Positions 9,131 to 9,195 of a DNA stretch of 9,195 bases are shown piece after piece. Every line of letters begins with the position of its first letter. Within the stretch, counting starts at the first letter, position 1. The stretch spans positions 1 through 9,195 of the forward strand of contig JBBDXA010000019.1 in the NCBI GenBank assembly GCA_040902585.1. The letters are read 5' to 3'. A program made the translations under genes and the position numbers. Under the pieces are notes generated by a model that searched no databases, was not told the origin of the DNA, and saw only the letters and a program-made list of their open reading frames with translations. The stretch comes from JBBDXA01 sp040902585. GTDB lineage: Bacteria > Planctomycetota > Phycisphaerae > Phycisphaerales > Phycisphaeraceae.

Positions 9131-9195
9131 CCAACTTGGAATTGCCTGTGATGACAAGACTTATATCAAAATGGCCACCAAAGGGGGAGGGGGGT

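Larger units (their letters stand above)
8748..9195. other. 448-nt region without a supported gene
   Basis: Upstream of the YidR-like gene. It contains an AAGGGGTCAG motif (8761-8770), a G+C-rich stretch to about 8900, an A+T-rich island at 8909-8920, a CTGCCG/CGGCAG hairpin at 8947-8965, the GTAGACA repeat cluster, and an A+T-richer tail (65 of 145 bases G or C in 9051-9195) ending in a G-run. A + strand frame is open from 9043 to the end (first ATG 9112), too short to call as a gene. No tRNA or other RNA gene was recognised. Confidence 0.6.

Noticed and set aside
9112..9195. Start of a plus-strand gene running off the window
   Set aside because: The frame is open from 9043 with ATG codons at 9112 and 9151, but only 28 codons are visible, there is no clear ribosome site, and the residues match nothing I recognise. 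Sequence beyond the window would decide it.
9180..9195. G-quadruplex at the G-run
   Set aside because: Only two G-runs are visible before the window ends; it may simply be a sequence edge.

Overview
The window is G+C-rich bacterial DNA (about 60% by eye) that starts inside a gene and probably comes from a Gram-negative, most likely planctomycete-like, chromosome. A complete three-part RND efflux operon implies an inner and an outer membrane. The planctomycete guess rests on the look of the XylR-type regulator, the OMP motifs (LTQALLRG, YALGNRAAEA) and the repeats. It is inference, not proof.

Layout from left to right. (1) 2-562 (+): the 3' end of a XylR-type AraC-family sugar regulator. (2) 567-1074: a small module in which a 108-aa protein on the minus strand, resembling domain 3 of elongation factor Tu, sits between two inverted copies of a 46-bp element (40 of 46 positions identical). 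(3) 1108-7094: an efflux operon, all on the minus strand and read right to left as membrane fusion protein, RND permease, TolC/OprM-type outer membrane lipoprotein. The genes are tightly coupled (3-nt gap, then a 4-nt ATGA overlap). (4) 7095-7391: the operon leader, with a clear ribosome binding site, a candidate -10 box abutting a 14-bp perfect palindrome, and a composite repeat element (7241-7392) made of three 35-bp direct repeats between 28-bp inverted ends that fold as hairpins. (5) 7392-8747 (-): a YidR-like (DUF3748) beta-propeller protein. (6) 8748-9195: a 448-nt stretch without a supported gene. It holds a possible promoter, a hairpin and a cluster of degenerate 11-12 bp GTAGACA repeats in DNA that becomes A+T-richer (about 45% G+C over the last 145 bases) and ends in a G-run.

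Working together: the membrane fusion protein, permease and outer membrane channel form one envelope-spanning, proton-driven exporter. Its substrate cannot be read from the sequence. Neither the XylR-type regulator nor the YidR-like protein shows a direct link to the pump. The least explained parts are the stand-alone EF-Tu domain-3-like gene in its inverted-repeat frame, and the hairpin-bounded repeat array between the YidR-like gene and the pump operon.
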